Virus record (IMG/VR): IMGVR_UViG_3300030108_001346
Span: 1 to 26,373 of that record
Source: a virus
DNA length: 26,373 nt
Reading direction: 5' to 3' (one strand)
Shown: positions 16,667 through 23,937 of the stretch, one piece after another
Layout of the letters: every line of letters begins with the position of its first letter
Position numbering within the stretch: the first letter of the stretch is position 1
Program-made: the position numbers and the translations under genes
The notes under the pieces: model-generated
The model's database searches: none
Told to the model about the DNA's origin: nothing
The model's input: the letters and a program-made list of their open reading frames with translations, nothing else

Positions 16667-16915
16667 TTACAACTCCTTCGATTGAGCACCAATATTGATT
16701 TGAGCGACCTTAACGTGCACATCTCTTCTTATATGTTCTCTTTGAGTAGCAGTATTAGGGTCATTTACATCAGCATCTGCCTCAGCGTCTGACATATATT
16801 CTTGTCCTGTCTGCATATTAGTTAAAGTAATCTCTACTTCAGGGGTAATAACCTTAGTTTTTTTACCCTCTATTATCTTAATTTCTTCCTTAGCTTCTTG
16901 TTCTATGAACGGCAT
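16667..16915 (-). CDS. Small hypothetical protein in structural operon
   Basis: An 82-aa acidic protein (PFIEQEAKEEIKIIEGKKTK, EVEITLTNMQTGQEYMSDAE, then ADADVNDPNTATQREHIRRD). The central ITLTNMQTGQEY segment suggests a short beta sheet, the rest is charged and probably flexible. It has a strong RBS (AGGAGG, 4 bases before the ATG) placed in the 7-bp gap after the 112-aa gene. I do not recognise a family. By position it is a minor structural or assembly protein. Confidence 0.72.
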   Translation of the reverse strand: MPFIEQEAKEEIKIIEGKKTKVITPEVEITLTNMQTGQEYMSDAEADADVNDPNTATQREHIRRDVHVKVAQINIGAQSKEL

Positions 16916-16922
16916 TTTCCTC

Positions 16923-17261
16923 CTATGATCGACTAATCTGTAATACAGAAGCGGTCATCTTTATTACATTAGTCTGTGTTGTTTGCATTTTTAATATATC
17001 TCCTGCTTCAAGTATAAGGATATTGTTAAATGTGAGTAAATCAACCCCATTACTTGCAAGAACATTTGATACTTCATATTCAAAATCAGTAGAACTTGAA
17101 GCATCAAAAACTTTAATTGTAACATCTAACGCACTCCCATGTGTGTTAAACAATTTAATTGTTTTAATAATACTAGTTGTAGCATCAGGTGAAGTGTACA
17201 TGCTAACATCACTTCCCGATGCGTTAACCACTGCTTGAATATTCTTGTATACATTAGCCAT
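16923..17261 (-). CDS. Small beta-rich structural protein (hypothetical)
   Basis: A 112-aa protein composed of predicted beta strands: NIQAVVNASGSDVSMYT, IIKTIKLFNTHGSALDVTIK, FEYEVSNVLASNGVDLLTFN, NILILEAGDILKMQTTQTNV. The pattern (IKTIKLFNTHGSALDVTIKV, ILEAGDILKMQT) matches small beta-sandwich virion proteins seen in marine phages, where such proteins attach to the head or tail. No active site is visible. The ATG overlaps the stop of the 54-aa gene as TAATG. A virion decoration or tail connector role is inferred. Confidence 0.72.
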   Translation of the reverse strand: MANVYKNIQAVVNASGSDVSMYTSPDATTSIIKTIKLFNTHGSALDVTIKVFDASSSTDFEYEVSNVLASNGVDLLTFNNILILEAGDILKMQTTQTNVIKMTASVLQISRS

Positions 17262-17425
17262 TACAATGAAAAGAAAGTAAATCTTTCTGTTTCCTCCTTT
17301 TGATTCTGTAAGAATGTTGAGTTTAATTGTTCAACGATTGCTCGTAGTGCTCTGTTGATTTGTCTTTGGTTATCAACTTCGTATTGTTCTTTTGGTTCTG
17401 GTAATCTTACTACTATCTTTGTCAT
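17261..17425 (-). CDS. Small conserved phage structural-operon protein, 54 aa
   Basis: This short gene, found by translating the interval by hand, fills the apparent 160-bp gap between its neighbours. It reads MTKIVVRLPEPKEQYEVDNQ, RQINRALRAIVEQLNSTFLQ, then NQKEETERFTFFSL and a TAA. Both ends are joined to neighbours by one-base overlaps (TAATG at 17423-17427 and again at 17259-17263), strong support that it is real. The sequence QYEVDNQRQINRALRAIVEQLN is a helical segment of the kind I associate with small conserved proteins next to tail genes in marine phages. No function is known; it could be a small tail or adaptor component. Confidence 0.85.
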   Translation of the reverse strand: MTKIVVRLPEPKEQYEVDNQRQINRALRAIVEQLNSTFLQNQKEETERFTFFSL

Positions 17426-18396
17426 TAAAAACTTCCCATTGTAGCTGTTGTTGCTCTACCACCGGCATTTGGATCACCTTCCATAAAGTCTGTATCTGAA
17501 GCAAAAGAAGATTGATAGCCTCCAGTTCCTGCAGCCCTGTTTGCGTCTTGTAGATTTTTAGCTTGTCTTTGTTGTTCTGCTGCAAGAGCCTCTTTTTCTG
17601 CTTTTAGTTTTGCTTGTAAATCCAACAACCCTTGAGTTACTTTACCTTTTTTCTTTGTTATTGTTCTAGCAATTCTAGCTAATCGTTTATCTATGGCAGC
17701 TGGAATACCTTTACCAAATGCAGAAGAAATATTATATCCTTGCATTGCACTTTCCACAAGTTCTCCTGTTATTGGATCTACATAAAAGCCTGGTGTGCCT
17801 TGATTACCATAAAAGTTCGATACAACTCTTTCAGCATCGGTAAGTCCTCGAGCCCCGAGCCCTAAAATACCACCACCTATTGCACCTGCTATCGCACCAG
17901 GAAAACCTAACAAATTAAATCCTAACTGTGCTCCACCCCTTGATAAGAGACTAGAACTTACTCCTTTAAGTCCAAGTTCTCTAGCTTTTTTAAAATTTAT
18001 ATTTTGCATTGCATTTTTAATATTAACTACAGGATCGAATACTCTAGGATTATTTTGTGCTAATCTAAGATCTACAGGAGCATCTTTAAAATTAATAGCA
18101 GGAATATCCATACCAGGAACTTTTCCTTGAAAAGATAATTCATTTTCATAAGCAACGGGTTGAGCTTGAAATAGGTTATCCGTTTGTCTAAAACCTTGTG
18201 GACTAATACTAGTAATACCTCCTCCATCTTCGCCTCCACCTCTTGGAATAAAAGGATTATACCTTGGGATACTAGCAGTCGTTGTTGTTGGCGTTCCTGT
18301 TGTAGGACCTATACCTTGATAATAATTATACAAATCGAATATTCGATTTGGCGTAGGTCTATAATTCTGCATAAGGTCTACTGCTGGTTTAACCAT
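17425..18396 (-). CDS. Hypothetical structural protein with hydrophobic Gly-rich centre
   Basis: A 323-aa protein. It has a Pro/Thr/Gly-rich N-terminal third (IGPTTGTPTTTTASIPRYNP, RGGGEDGGGITSISPQGF), a central Gly/Ala/Leu-rich hydrophobic stretch (GFPGAIAGAIGGGILGLGAR, about 165-184), then a helical, basic and coiled-coil-like segment (LLDLQAKLKAEKEALAAEQQ, about 256-275) and a Gly/Thr-rich end (DPNAGGRATTATMGSF). The domain layout (flexible N-terminus, membrane-seeking middle, coiled coil) recalls ejection or tail-needle-like proteins. The ATG overlaps the stop of the nozzle gene as TAATG. I do not recognise the family. Confidence 0.7.
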   Translation of the reverse strand: MVKPAVDLMQNYRPTPNRIFDLYNYYQGIGPTTGTPTTTTASIPRYNPFIPRGGGEDGGGITSISPQGFRQTDNLFQAQPVAYENELSFQGKVPGMDIPAINFKDAPVDLRLAQNNPRVFDPVVNIKNAMQNINFKKARELGLKGVSSSLLSRGGAQLGFNLLGFPGAIAGAIGGGILGLGARGLTDAERVVSNFYGNQGTPGFYVDPITGELVESAMQGYNISSAFGKGIPAAIDKRLARIARTITKKKGKVTQGLLDLQAKLKAEKEALAAEQQRQAKNLQDANRAAGTGGYQSSFASDTDFMEGDPNAGGRATTATMGSF

Positions 18397-20654
18397 TATC
18401 TTCTCCCGTCGGGTTGTAGATCGATTCTAACTGTTCCAAATCTCCAGCTTTCTGAAGTTCCTGTGTTAGCGATCTGAATATTTGCAAAACGTCCACGTGC
18501 TCTTGTATCTATCTTATCAGTAGATGAAGTTATAGTAAATGGACTATAAGTGCTTGTCGTATCTGATTGTGCAGGAAAATTTTTGATTCCTACTGTAACA
18601 ACAGCATTTCCTGTTAATACTTTAAAATTAGGTAATATTCTTCTCATTGCTAAAAAGAACTCACCATTACCTTGAACATCTAAATCAAAGTCATAAGATT
18701 TTATATTGGATGTAATAGCTGTAGTTGAACCATCAGGATTAATTTGATCAGTTCCAATCTCATGTTCAAAATAGGTTGTTTGACCTAGTCCACTTAGTCC
18801 TACAACACTAGGAAAAGTTCCATCCGATGAACTATCAAATTTAGTTGCAAAAGGTTTTGGATATACAATAGAGTCAACCCAAGTAGTTCTTGGTTCATTT
18901 CCTGTGTACCATATTAATCCATTTTGTGGATTAGACTCACCATAGTTGTAGACAACATATCTGTTATTATAAGTAGAACCTGATGTTGGATACCACCAAA
19001 TTACTTCTGAAAATAAATTGTTTATACCTGCACAAACTTGTTGTCCTTTAGTTGTATCAAAGTCATCATAAACATAATCTTCAACAGATGATAATAATGT
19101 TTTAACCGTACCATCAAAAGCAAAGAAACCATTATTACTTATCCAATAGGCAACACCATCAATTTCAACAGCAGCGTTCTGACCTATTAATCCACAGTTG
19201 GTACCTACTTGTTCAAAACCAAATGTAAATGGAGCTCCAACAAATTTCATTGTGTATAGTGCATTATCTGTCCACACTAAAATATTTTCTTTAGCAACTA
19301 AAGCACCTACAATTTTTGTACCGTCTTGTAATCTTTGTGTGCCTGCTGAGTTAATCGCTGTAGGTGTATAATCATTTATTGATTCTTGATCTGAGAATCT
19401 AATAAACATATCATCTTGCGTAGTTGGATCACCAATCGTTGTTTCTGTTCCAAAATGAATTAAGTGTCTTGTTGTAGGTGATATTAAAGTTGTTCTTGTT
19501 GCAGTAGGATTACCTAAGCTTCCACTAATTGCAGTAGAAAAATTAGTAGTAGTTTTTGATGCTCGTGTTGTAAAGTTAGTAGCAATAGAAGAATCCCAAG
19601 TAAAAGTTTCGCCATTAGCAATAGTTGCAACTAAAACTTGACCAAAGTTACTTAATGACCATAGCCCTGGTTCTAGTGTAATTGTTGATGCAGATACTGC
19701 ACTTCCAAAGCCTGCCCATAAAGTTGCATCTTGAACTGTTGTATTAGTAGAATGAGCTTGACCATTTGATGTCCCAGCAGTGGCTGTTCCTGATGCACCT
19801 CTAGTAATACTTAAAAAATTTGTAGAGTTAGTTGAACCGTAAGTAATTAATTCAGCAGTTGGAACTGTGCCTACTGCAATTGTTCCTGCTGATGCAAATC
19901 CTGCTGTGGCATCTACAGTTACCGCTGTACCCGATCCACCTGTACCTGCTGTGTCAGCATTGAGTGATCCATCTAATTCTGTGCTTTGCGAACCTGTAAC
20001 GGTTCCACCATAATTTCCAATACCAAAACCATAACCATAAGATTGTGCAGCAGGACCAACAGTTTGATAAGGTTGAACTACACAAGAACTTCCTGAGGTT
20101 AAATCAGAACCACCTCCATTAGCTTCTGCTGATGGTGATGTAATTGTAAAAGTAGTTGATGTAGGAACGGTTATAACTTGACAAAGTTTATCTTCAAAAG
20201 TTGAAGCGGCAATACTAGATCCCGTTGGCATTGTAACTGAATCAAGTATAATCATATCTCCAACTTCTAATCCATGATTTGTTGATGTTGTAATTGTGAC
20301 TGCTGTTCCTCTAGTTGTACTCGTCGTAATAGTAGAGCCTGTAAAAGTTGTTTGAGTTCCTGCGTTATTACTTCTAAATGGTGTAATATCATATAAAGCA
20401 CCTTCAAAATAAATTAATAAAAATTTATCTGTACCAATCGCTACATATCTATTACCATCAAGATCTACAAATGCGTGTTGTTTTCTAGCAACACCTACGA
20501 TAGTATCGGGAAGTAAAGAAGACCATCCTCCAACTTTTTCAGGAAGATTATATCTAAAACGAACATTATCAGAATCGATCCATCTGTTTTCTGCACCTAC
20601 AGGTGTATCTTGTTTATCTATTCCTGATCTAAATTTGAAATCAATTAGAGCCAT
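18396..20654 (-). CDS. Tail hub/nozzle protein (phage stabilisation-protein-like)
   Basis: A 752-aa beta-rich protein. It begins ALIDFKFRSGIDKQDTPVGA, then NRWIDSDNVRFRYNLPEKVG and later RKQHAFVDLDGNRYVAIGTD, the opening typical of the tail nozzle/stabilisation family of podoviruses (role of P22 gp10 or T7 gp12). Later segments (MFIRFSDQESINDYTPTAIN, GTQRLQDGTKIVGALVAKEN, YWISNNGFFAFDGTVKTLLS) are repeated propeller-like blades. P22 gp10 is about 470 aa; the excess here is a Thr/Ser/Gly-rich insert at about 100-370. It would form the lower tail tube that connects to fibres. It is co-transcribed with the fibre gene upstream (11-bp gap) and starts without a clear SD. Confidence 0.7.
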   Translation of the reverse strand: MALIDFKFRSGIDKQDTPVGAENRWIDSDNVRFRYNLPEKVGGWSSLLPDTIVGVARKQHAFVDLDGNRYVAIGTDKFLLIYFEGALYDITPFRSNNAGTQTTFTGSTITTSTTRGTAVTITTSTNHGLEVGDMIILDSVTMPTGSSIAASTFEDKLCQVITVPTSTTFTITSPSAEANGGGSDLTSGSSCVVQPYQTVGPAAQSYGYGFGIGNYGGTVTGSQSTELDGSLNADTAGTGGSGTAVTVDATAGFASAGTIAVGTVPTAELITYGSTNSTNFLSITRGASGTATAGTSNGQAHSTNTTVQDATLWAGFGSAVSASTITLEPGLWSLSNFGQVLVATIANGETFTWDSSIATNFTTRASKTTTNFSTAISGSLGNPTATRTTLISPTTRHLIHFGTETTIGDPTTQDDMFIRFSDQESINDYTPTAINSAGTQRLQDGTKIVGALVAKENILVWTDNALYTMKFVGAPFTFGFEQVGTNCGLIGQNAAVEIDGVAYWISNNGFFAFDGTVKTLLSSVEDYVYDDFDTTKGQQVCAGINNLFSEVIWWYPTSGSTYNNRYVVYNYGESNPQNGLIWYTGNEPRTTWVDSIVYPKPFATKFDSSSDGTFPSVVGLSGLGQTTYFEHEIGTDQINPDGSTTAITSNIKSYDFDLDVQGNGEFFLAMRRILPNFKVLTGNAVVTVGIKNFPAQSDTTSTYSPFTITSSTDKIDTRARGRFANIQIANTGTSESWRFGTVRIDLQPDGRR

Positions 20655-20665
20655 TAATTTAGCCC

Positions 20666-21391
20666 CTATGCTGTATTAGTCTTAAATGCCCAACCCCTTG
20701 TCGCATCAACATACACTAATGTAATTGACTGACCCGCTGTGCTTAAAGTTAAATCAGACGTTGACGAATTAATTGGTTGTCCATTTCTACCAATCGTGCA
20801 GTTATTTGAATTCCACGTGCCTCTTGTATCTAAAACACTGACCTCATCTCCAACAGAAGGGGATGCAGGCATATTTATTGTTATTGGGTTAGCTGTTGTA
20901 TTAGCAAAAATTTGAGCTCCTGCTACTGCTGTATAAGGACTATTAGAATCAGTAATTGTTGCATAACCTTTTTCAATAATAGATGTAACTGTTTCCGTAC
21001 CATTTGATTTACAAAGAACAGTTGATCCTGGAGGTATTGGTTGTGCAGTTCCACTAGCTGTTAACACACTTAAAGTTCTGTTTGATGTTCCTCTGACTGT
21101 ATCATCTTTAATAATCCAAACTCTAGTTACACCTGAACCACTTGGCATTGTTAAAGTTCTGTCTGCGGATAAAGTTCCAGTTAATCTTAAGTATGCATTT
21201 TTACCGTTTGATGTAGCACCATCTGTTAAACTCAGCGTAACACTAGCTCCTGCCATATCTATATCTAGAGCACCCGATGATCCTTGTTCCAAGATTTGTA
21301 AATTTGTATTAGTGATTCCGCCCCATTGTCCAGCTTTCTCACCTGTTGTGATTATTTCTAGTTTAAGGTCTGATGAAAATGTTGATGCCAT
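20666..21391 (-). CDS. Tail fibre / adhesion protein with module shared with the 437-aa fibre
   Basis: A 241-aa beta-rich protein. The N-terminus (LKLEIITTGEKAGQWGGITN followed by TNLQILEQG) is a short conserved element of marine phage fibre proteins. The middle carries strands typical of a beta-helix or prism (VTLSLTDGATSNGKNAYLRL). Residues about 158-237 (F-x-NT, P-x-SPS-x-GD-x-V, GR-x-G-x-x-IN, QS-x-TL-x-YVD-x-T-x-GW) align closely with residues 58-137 of the fibre protein encoded at 24976-26289. This is a receptor-binding or fibre-attachment protein by similarity and place. It ends right at that module (FKTNTA), unlike its partner, which carries an extra Gly-rich tip. Confidence 0.75.
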   Translation of the reverse strand: MASTFSSDLKLEIITTGEKAGQWGGITNTNLQILEQGSSGALDIDMAGASVTLSLTDGATSNGKNAYLRLTGTLSADRTLTMPSGSGVTRVWIIKDDTVRGTSNRTLSVLTASGTAQPIPPGSTVLCKSNGTETVTSIIEKGYATITDSNSPYTAVAGAQIFANTTANPITINMPASPSVGDEVSVLDTRGTWNSNNCTIGRNGQPINSSTSDLTLSTAGQSITLVYVDATRGWAFKTNTA

Positions 21392-21392
21392 A

Positions 21393-21854
21393 TTAATTTG
21401 TATCTATTGGTGTCCAGACCATAGTCACGCCTGGAACAATTTCACTCCATGTTATCGCTGCAACTTCGCCTGTGTCAACAGCAAATTGTGTTGTAGTTAA
21501 ACCACTATTTACGTCTATATTGCAGTCAGCAGTTATTGTAACACTTCCTGTAGCCAAGGTCAATTGGTTTACAGAAGGTGTAATATCAACGCTTACGTTT
21601 ACCTCTGGCGTGCCTGTTGTTAACGTAACCTGACTACCTGTAGCAGTAAAATTAGAATCTGCTGTAATGGTTAACGTTCCAGTACCAAGGGTTAATCTAT
21701 TTGGATCAGGTACCTCAGTAATCGCATCTGCTGTGATAGAAAAATTACCTATATTTATATCTAATTGATTGCCACTTACAGTTACTAGTACATCGCCAGC
21801 TGTTTGAGCTGTTGCAAATGGTAATGCTGATATTGCGTCAAATCCTAAACTCAT
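21393..21854 (-). CDS. Beta-repeat virion protein (five ~22-residue repeats)
   Basis: A 153-aa protein built of repeats of about 22 residues. NQLDINIGNFSITAD (29-43), NRLTLGTGTLTITAD (52-66), SQVTLTTGTPEVNVSVD (74-90), NQLTLATGSVTITAD (96-110) and a more diverged QFAVDTGEVAAIT (123-135). The C-terminus is WSEIVPGVTMVWTPIDTN. Repeats with alternating polar and hydrophobic strands indicate a beta-solenoid or a stacked beta domain, likely part of the tail or head fibre. It is preceded by a hairpin that contains its RBS (AAGGA, 5 bases before the ATG). I infer a virion role from place and fold. Confidence 0.75.
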   Translation of the reverse strand: MSLGFDAISALPFATAQTAGDVLVTVSGNQLDINIGNFSITADAITEVPDPNRLTLGTGTLTITADSNFTATGSQVTLTTGTPEVNVSVDITPSVNQLTLATGSVTITADCNIDVNSGLTTTQFAVDTGEVAAITWSEIVPGVTMVWTPIDTN

Positions 21855-21857
21855 ATA

Positions 21858-21915
21858 AATCCTTAAAAGGAGACAGTGAGGTATGTGGTGGAGTCACTGC
21901 CTCCATCTAAGGATT
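21858..21915 (-). promoter_or_regulatory. Long inverted repeat that encloses the RBS of the 153-aa gene
   Basis: A 58-bp inverted repeat fills most of the 64-bp gap after the 217-aa oxygenase gene. Outer arms AATCCTTA (21858-21865) and TAAGGATT (21908-21915) are perfectly complementary (8 bp). After a 3x3 internal loop come inner arms of 11 bp (21869-21879 with 21894-21904) with one G-U wobble in the minus-strand transcript, and a 14-nt loop. The AAGGA RBS of the downstream gene lies in the outer arm, so it would be hidden when the hairpin is closed. A TTTT follows the inner stem, so partial termination is also possible. Confidence 0.7.
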
Positions 21916-21918
21916 ATA

Positions 21919-22572
21919 TTACTTTTTAAACCAACTTGGAAGTCCTAAATGTGGTCTTCGATCGTTTATGTTCTTATCCGCATCTTTGGATTTTTGGTCG
22001 TTATAATGCAGAAATACTTGGGCGCAGTTATCACCTTGAAACTCTTCTCTCCAATGTTCTAATTCCATGCCCCTATAAACTAACATGTCTCCAGGTTTTA
22101 GATTTACTGTAATGCCTTTGTTTTGACTAGATGTAGTTATCTTTTTACCATCAGGTATACCTACATTTTTCTTTGGTTCTAGATGTATAGGCCAAGGGTC
22201 ACCACCCAAATTAAGAGTTGTAGATATTTCACAACTAAACCTGTCTTTATGTCTTTTTAATATATCTCCTGCTTTATATATCCTTGCATATGAATAAGTT
22301 GGGTTTAATTTTAAACCTGTATGCTTTTCCATAATAGGTAAAGTTCTTATAAGCAAAGTTTCCATAGCTATATCTGCATAGTGAGAATATGTATTTGGAA
22401 CTTGGTCATCATTCCACATACCAAATTCTGTTGTAAATTGAGATATATATCTTTGATCAAATAAAGTTCTTGCCACCTGTCTTTTGAGTAAAAAATAATT
22501 ATAGACAAACTCTGCTATTTGTTTTGGTACAGCTTCTTTAATTACACAGTATTTATTTTTTTTAAAACTCAT
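21919..22572 (-). CDS. 2-oxoglutarate/Fe(II)-dependent oxygenase (third of cassette)
   Basis: A 217-aa DSBH oxygenase. The iron-binding pair H108-x-D110 sits in RHKDRFSCEIS, and the distal histidine H173 in GMELEHWREEF; the DSBH strands around it are ITVNLKPGDMLVYRG (154-168) and AQVFLHYND (184-192). The family uses 2-oxoglutarate and O2 to hydroxylate a substrate that cannot be identified from sequence. The expected basic residue for 2OG binding some 10 residues after the distal His is not obvious. Its ATG overlaps the stop of the preceding oxygenase gene (ATGA). The C-terminus (NDRRPHLGLPSWFKK) is an extension. It is one of three distinct oxygenases in tandem. Confidence 0.85.
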   Translation of the reverse strand: MSFKKNKYCVIKEAVPKQIAEFVYNYFLLKRQVARTLFDQRYISQFTTEFGMWNDDQVPNTYSHYADIAMETLLIRTLPIMEKHTGLKLNPTYSYARIYKAGDILKRHKDRFSCEISTTLNLGGDPWPIHLEPKKNVGIPDGKKITTSSQNKGITVNLKPGDMLVYRGMELEHWREEFQGDNCAQVFLHYNDQKSKDADKNINDRRPHLGLPSWFKK

Positions 22573-23291
22573 TTTTTAAAGCTCGTTTCTTTTGATATCA
22601 TTGTTTCAACAACTTTAATATTAAAGTGTATAAATCTAAAAGGTTCTAGACCTGGATCCACCGCAAATTGATGTGGAACATAGCCTGGAAAAATAATTAT
22701 AGTTCCTGGTTTAGGTTTATAATGGATTTGATTAGCAGCTAAAGTTAATTTATCTGGTTCTTTTTGAAAAAGTTTAGTCATCTCTGCACCTGATCTTGGA
22801 TCATGAAATATTGGATAAGATGTTTTTTCAGAACATTTTAAAAAATAAAATCCTGACACATGTTGATTCCAATGCACATGAGTATCATGATGACCACCAC
22901 CTTTTTCACTAAACTCTTGCACCCAAAATTCTGTAAAGTGTAAACTGTGATTTTGTAAATTAAATCCTTGCCAATCTAAAAATTCATAAGATCTTTGTCC
23001 TATAAATTGAACAAACTCTTTTATTTTAGGATCATTAGAAAAACTCTCACTGTGTTTAGATAAACCGAATGTACCTAAATCTTTTTTCCATTTAGGTTCA
23101 TTTTTTAATTTATCTTTTAAAAGTTTTTCTGCTTTTTTAATATATTTGTCAGTTACTTTAATTGCATTTTTTAAAAACATTGGAGCCTCTGCAACCCAAA
23201 TAGGTGTTTGAAAATAAAATGCAGATTTAAAATCTACATGTCCTTTTGTTTTTTGTGGGGTGCTACTTCCGCCTTGTTTTATATTATTCAT
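22569..23291 (-). CDS. 2OG-Fe(II) oxygenase (2OG-FeII_Oxy_5-like, second of cassette)
   Basis: A 240-aa protein. The core has H138-x-H140 in DTHVHWNQHVSGFYFLKC, the His-rich signature of the putative 2OG-Fe(II) oxygenase family (H-x-H-x(5)-SG-x-Y-x-L), with the distal H207 in FPGYVPHQF and R217/R219 in EPFRFIHFN for 2OG binding. The N-terminus holds KSAFYFQTPIWVAEAP, typical of the family. In this group the usual HxD is replaced by HxH or nearby His/Asp (H134-H135-D136), so which residues bind iron should be modelled. Cyanophages and other marine phages carry many such genes of unknown substrate. It is transcribed between two other oxygenases with 1-4 bp spacing or overlap. Confidence 0.82.
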   Translation of the reverse strand: MNNIKQGGSSTPQKTKGHVDFKSAFYFQTPIWVAEAPMFLKNAIKVTDKYIKKAEKLLKDKLKNEPKWKKDLGTFGLSKHSESFSNDPKIKEFVQFIGQRSYEFLDWQGFNLQNHSLHFTEFWVQEFSEKGGGHHDTHVHWNQHVSGFYFLKCSEKTSYPIFHDPRSGAEMTKLFQKEPDKLTLAANQIHYKPKPGTIIIFPGYVPHQFAVDPGLEPFRFIHFNIKVVETMISKETSFKK

Positions 23292-23292
23292 A

Positions 23293-23937
23293 TTATTTAA
23301 ATGGATAACCTAGATTCCATATTACTAGACTATTTCTCTCTCCTTTAGTTACTGGTTTGACTCGATGCCATACAAAAGATGGAAACACAACCAACGAGCC
23401 TTTAGGTAATATTTCTGTACAAGTTCTGATTGCAGGTTTTTTATCGGGATCTAAATTTCTAAAATCAAATTCTAGTTCACCACCTTTGTATTCTTTTGGA
23501 TCTGTTAACGTTACAGTAACAGATAGTTTTCTTACTTTACCTTTTGTTGGACCTTCTTCGACATAAGGTTTATCCCAACTATCACAATGCCAGTCATAGT
23601 ATTGACCTTTTTTATATATTGTGAATTGACAAGATTCAGAAAAATCCCAATCAAAGTTCCAATCTGCATTTTTATTTGCCATATGAATGTAAGGTTGAAT
23701 TTCTTTATATATCCATGTATCGTTCATCCAAACAATATTTGAATCTCTTTTCTTTTGTAAATTTTTTATTTCATCTTTATTAAGAGGATTTTTTTTAATA
23801 TCTCTATCCCTACCATAACCTCCTGTAAGAGCCATTATCTCTCTTCTCTTTTCTGCTTTACCATACTGCACAATCATATCGCAAATTCGTGGTGGTATAG
23901 CAGATTGAAAAAACCAGTAGTAATTAGATATATTCAT
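23293..23937 (-). CDS. 2OG-Fe(II) oxygenase, prolyl-4-hydroxylase (PiuC/P4Hc)-like (first catalytic member of cassette)
   Basis: A 214-aa P4Hc-type oxygenase. Catalytic H117-x-D119 lies in YYDWHCDSWDK, the distal H191 in VVFPSFVWHRVKPVTKGERN, and R201 follows ten residues later, the 2OG-binding position of this family. The strand pattern VTLTDPKEYKGGELEF (142-157) is the usual core. All catalytic residues are present, so this is the best-supported active enzyme of the set. Relatives include prolyl hydroxylases and the PiuC/PKHD family. It overlaps the preceding 183-aa gene by 14 bp. Substrate unknown; a virion protein or a host protein are options. Confidence 0.9.
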   Translation of the reverse strand: MNISNYYWFFQSAIPPRICDMIVQYGKAEKRREIMALTGGYGRDRDIKKNPLNKDEIKNLQKKRDSNIVWMNDTWIYKEIQPYIHMANKNADWNFDWDFSESCQFTIYKKGQYYDWHCDSWDKPYVEEGPTKGKVRKLSVTVTLTDPKEYKGGELEFDFRNLDPDKKPAIRTCTEILPKGSLVVFPSFVWHRVKPVTKGERNSLVIWNLGYPFK

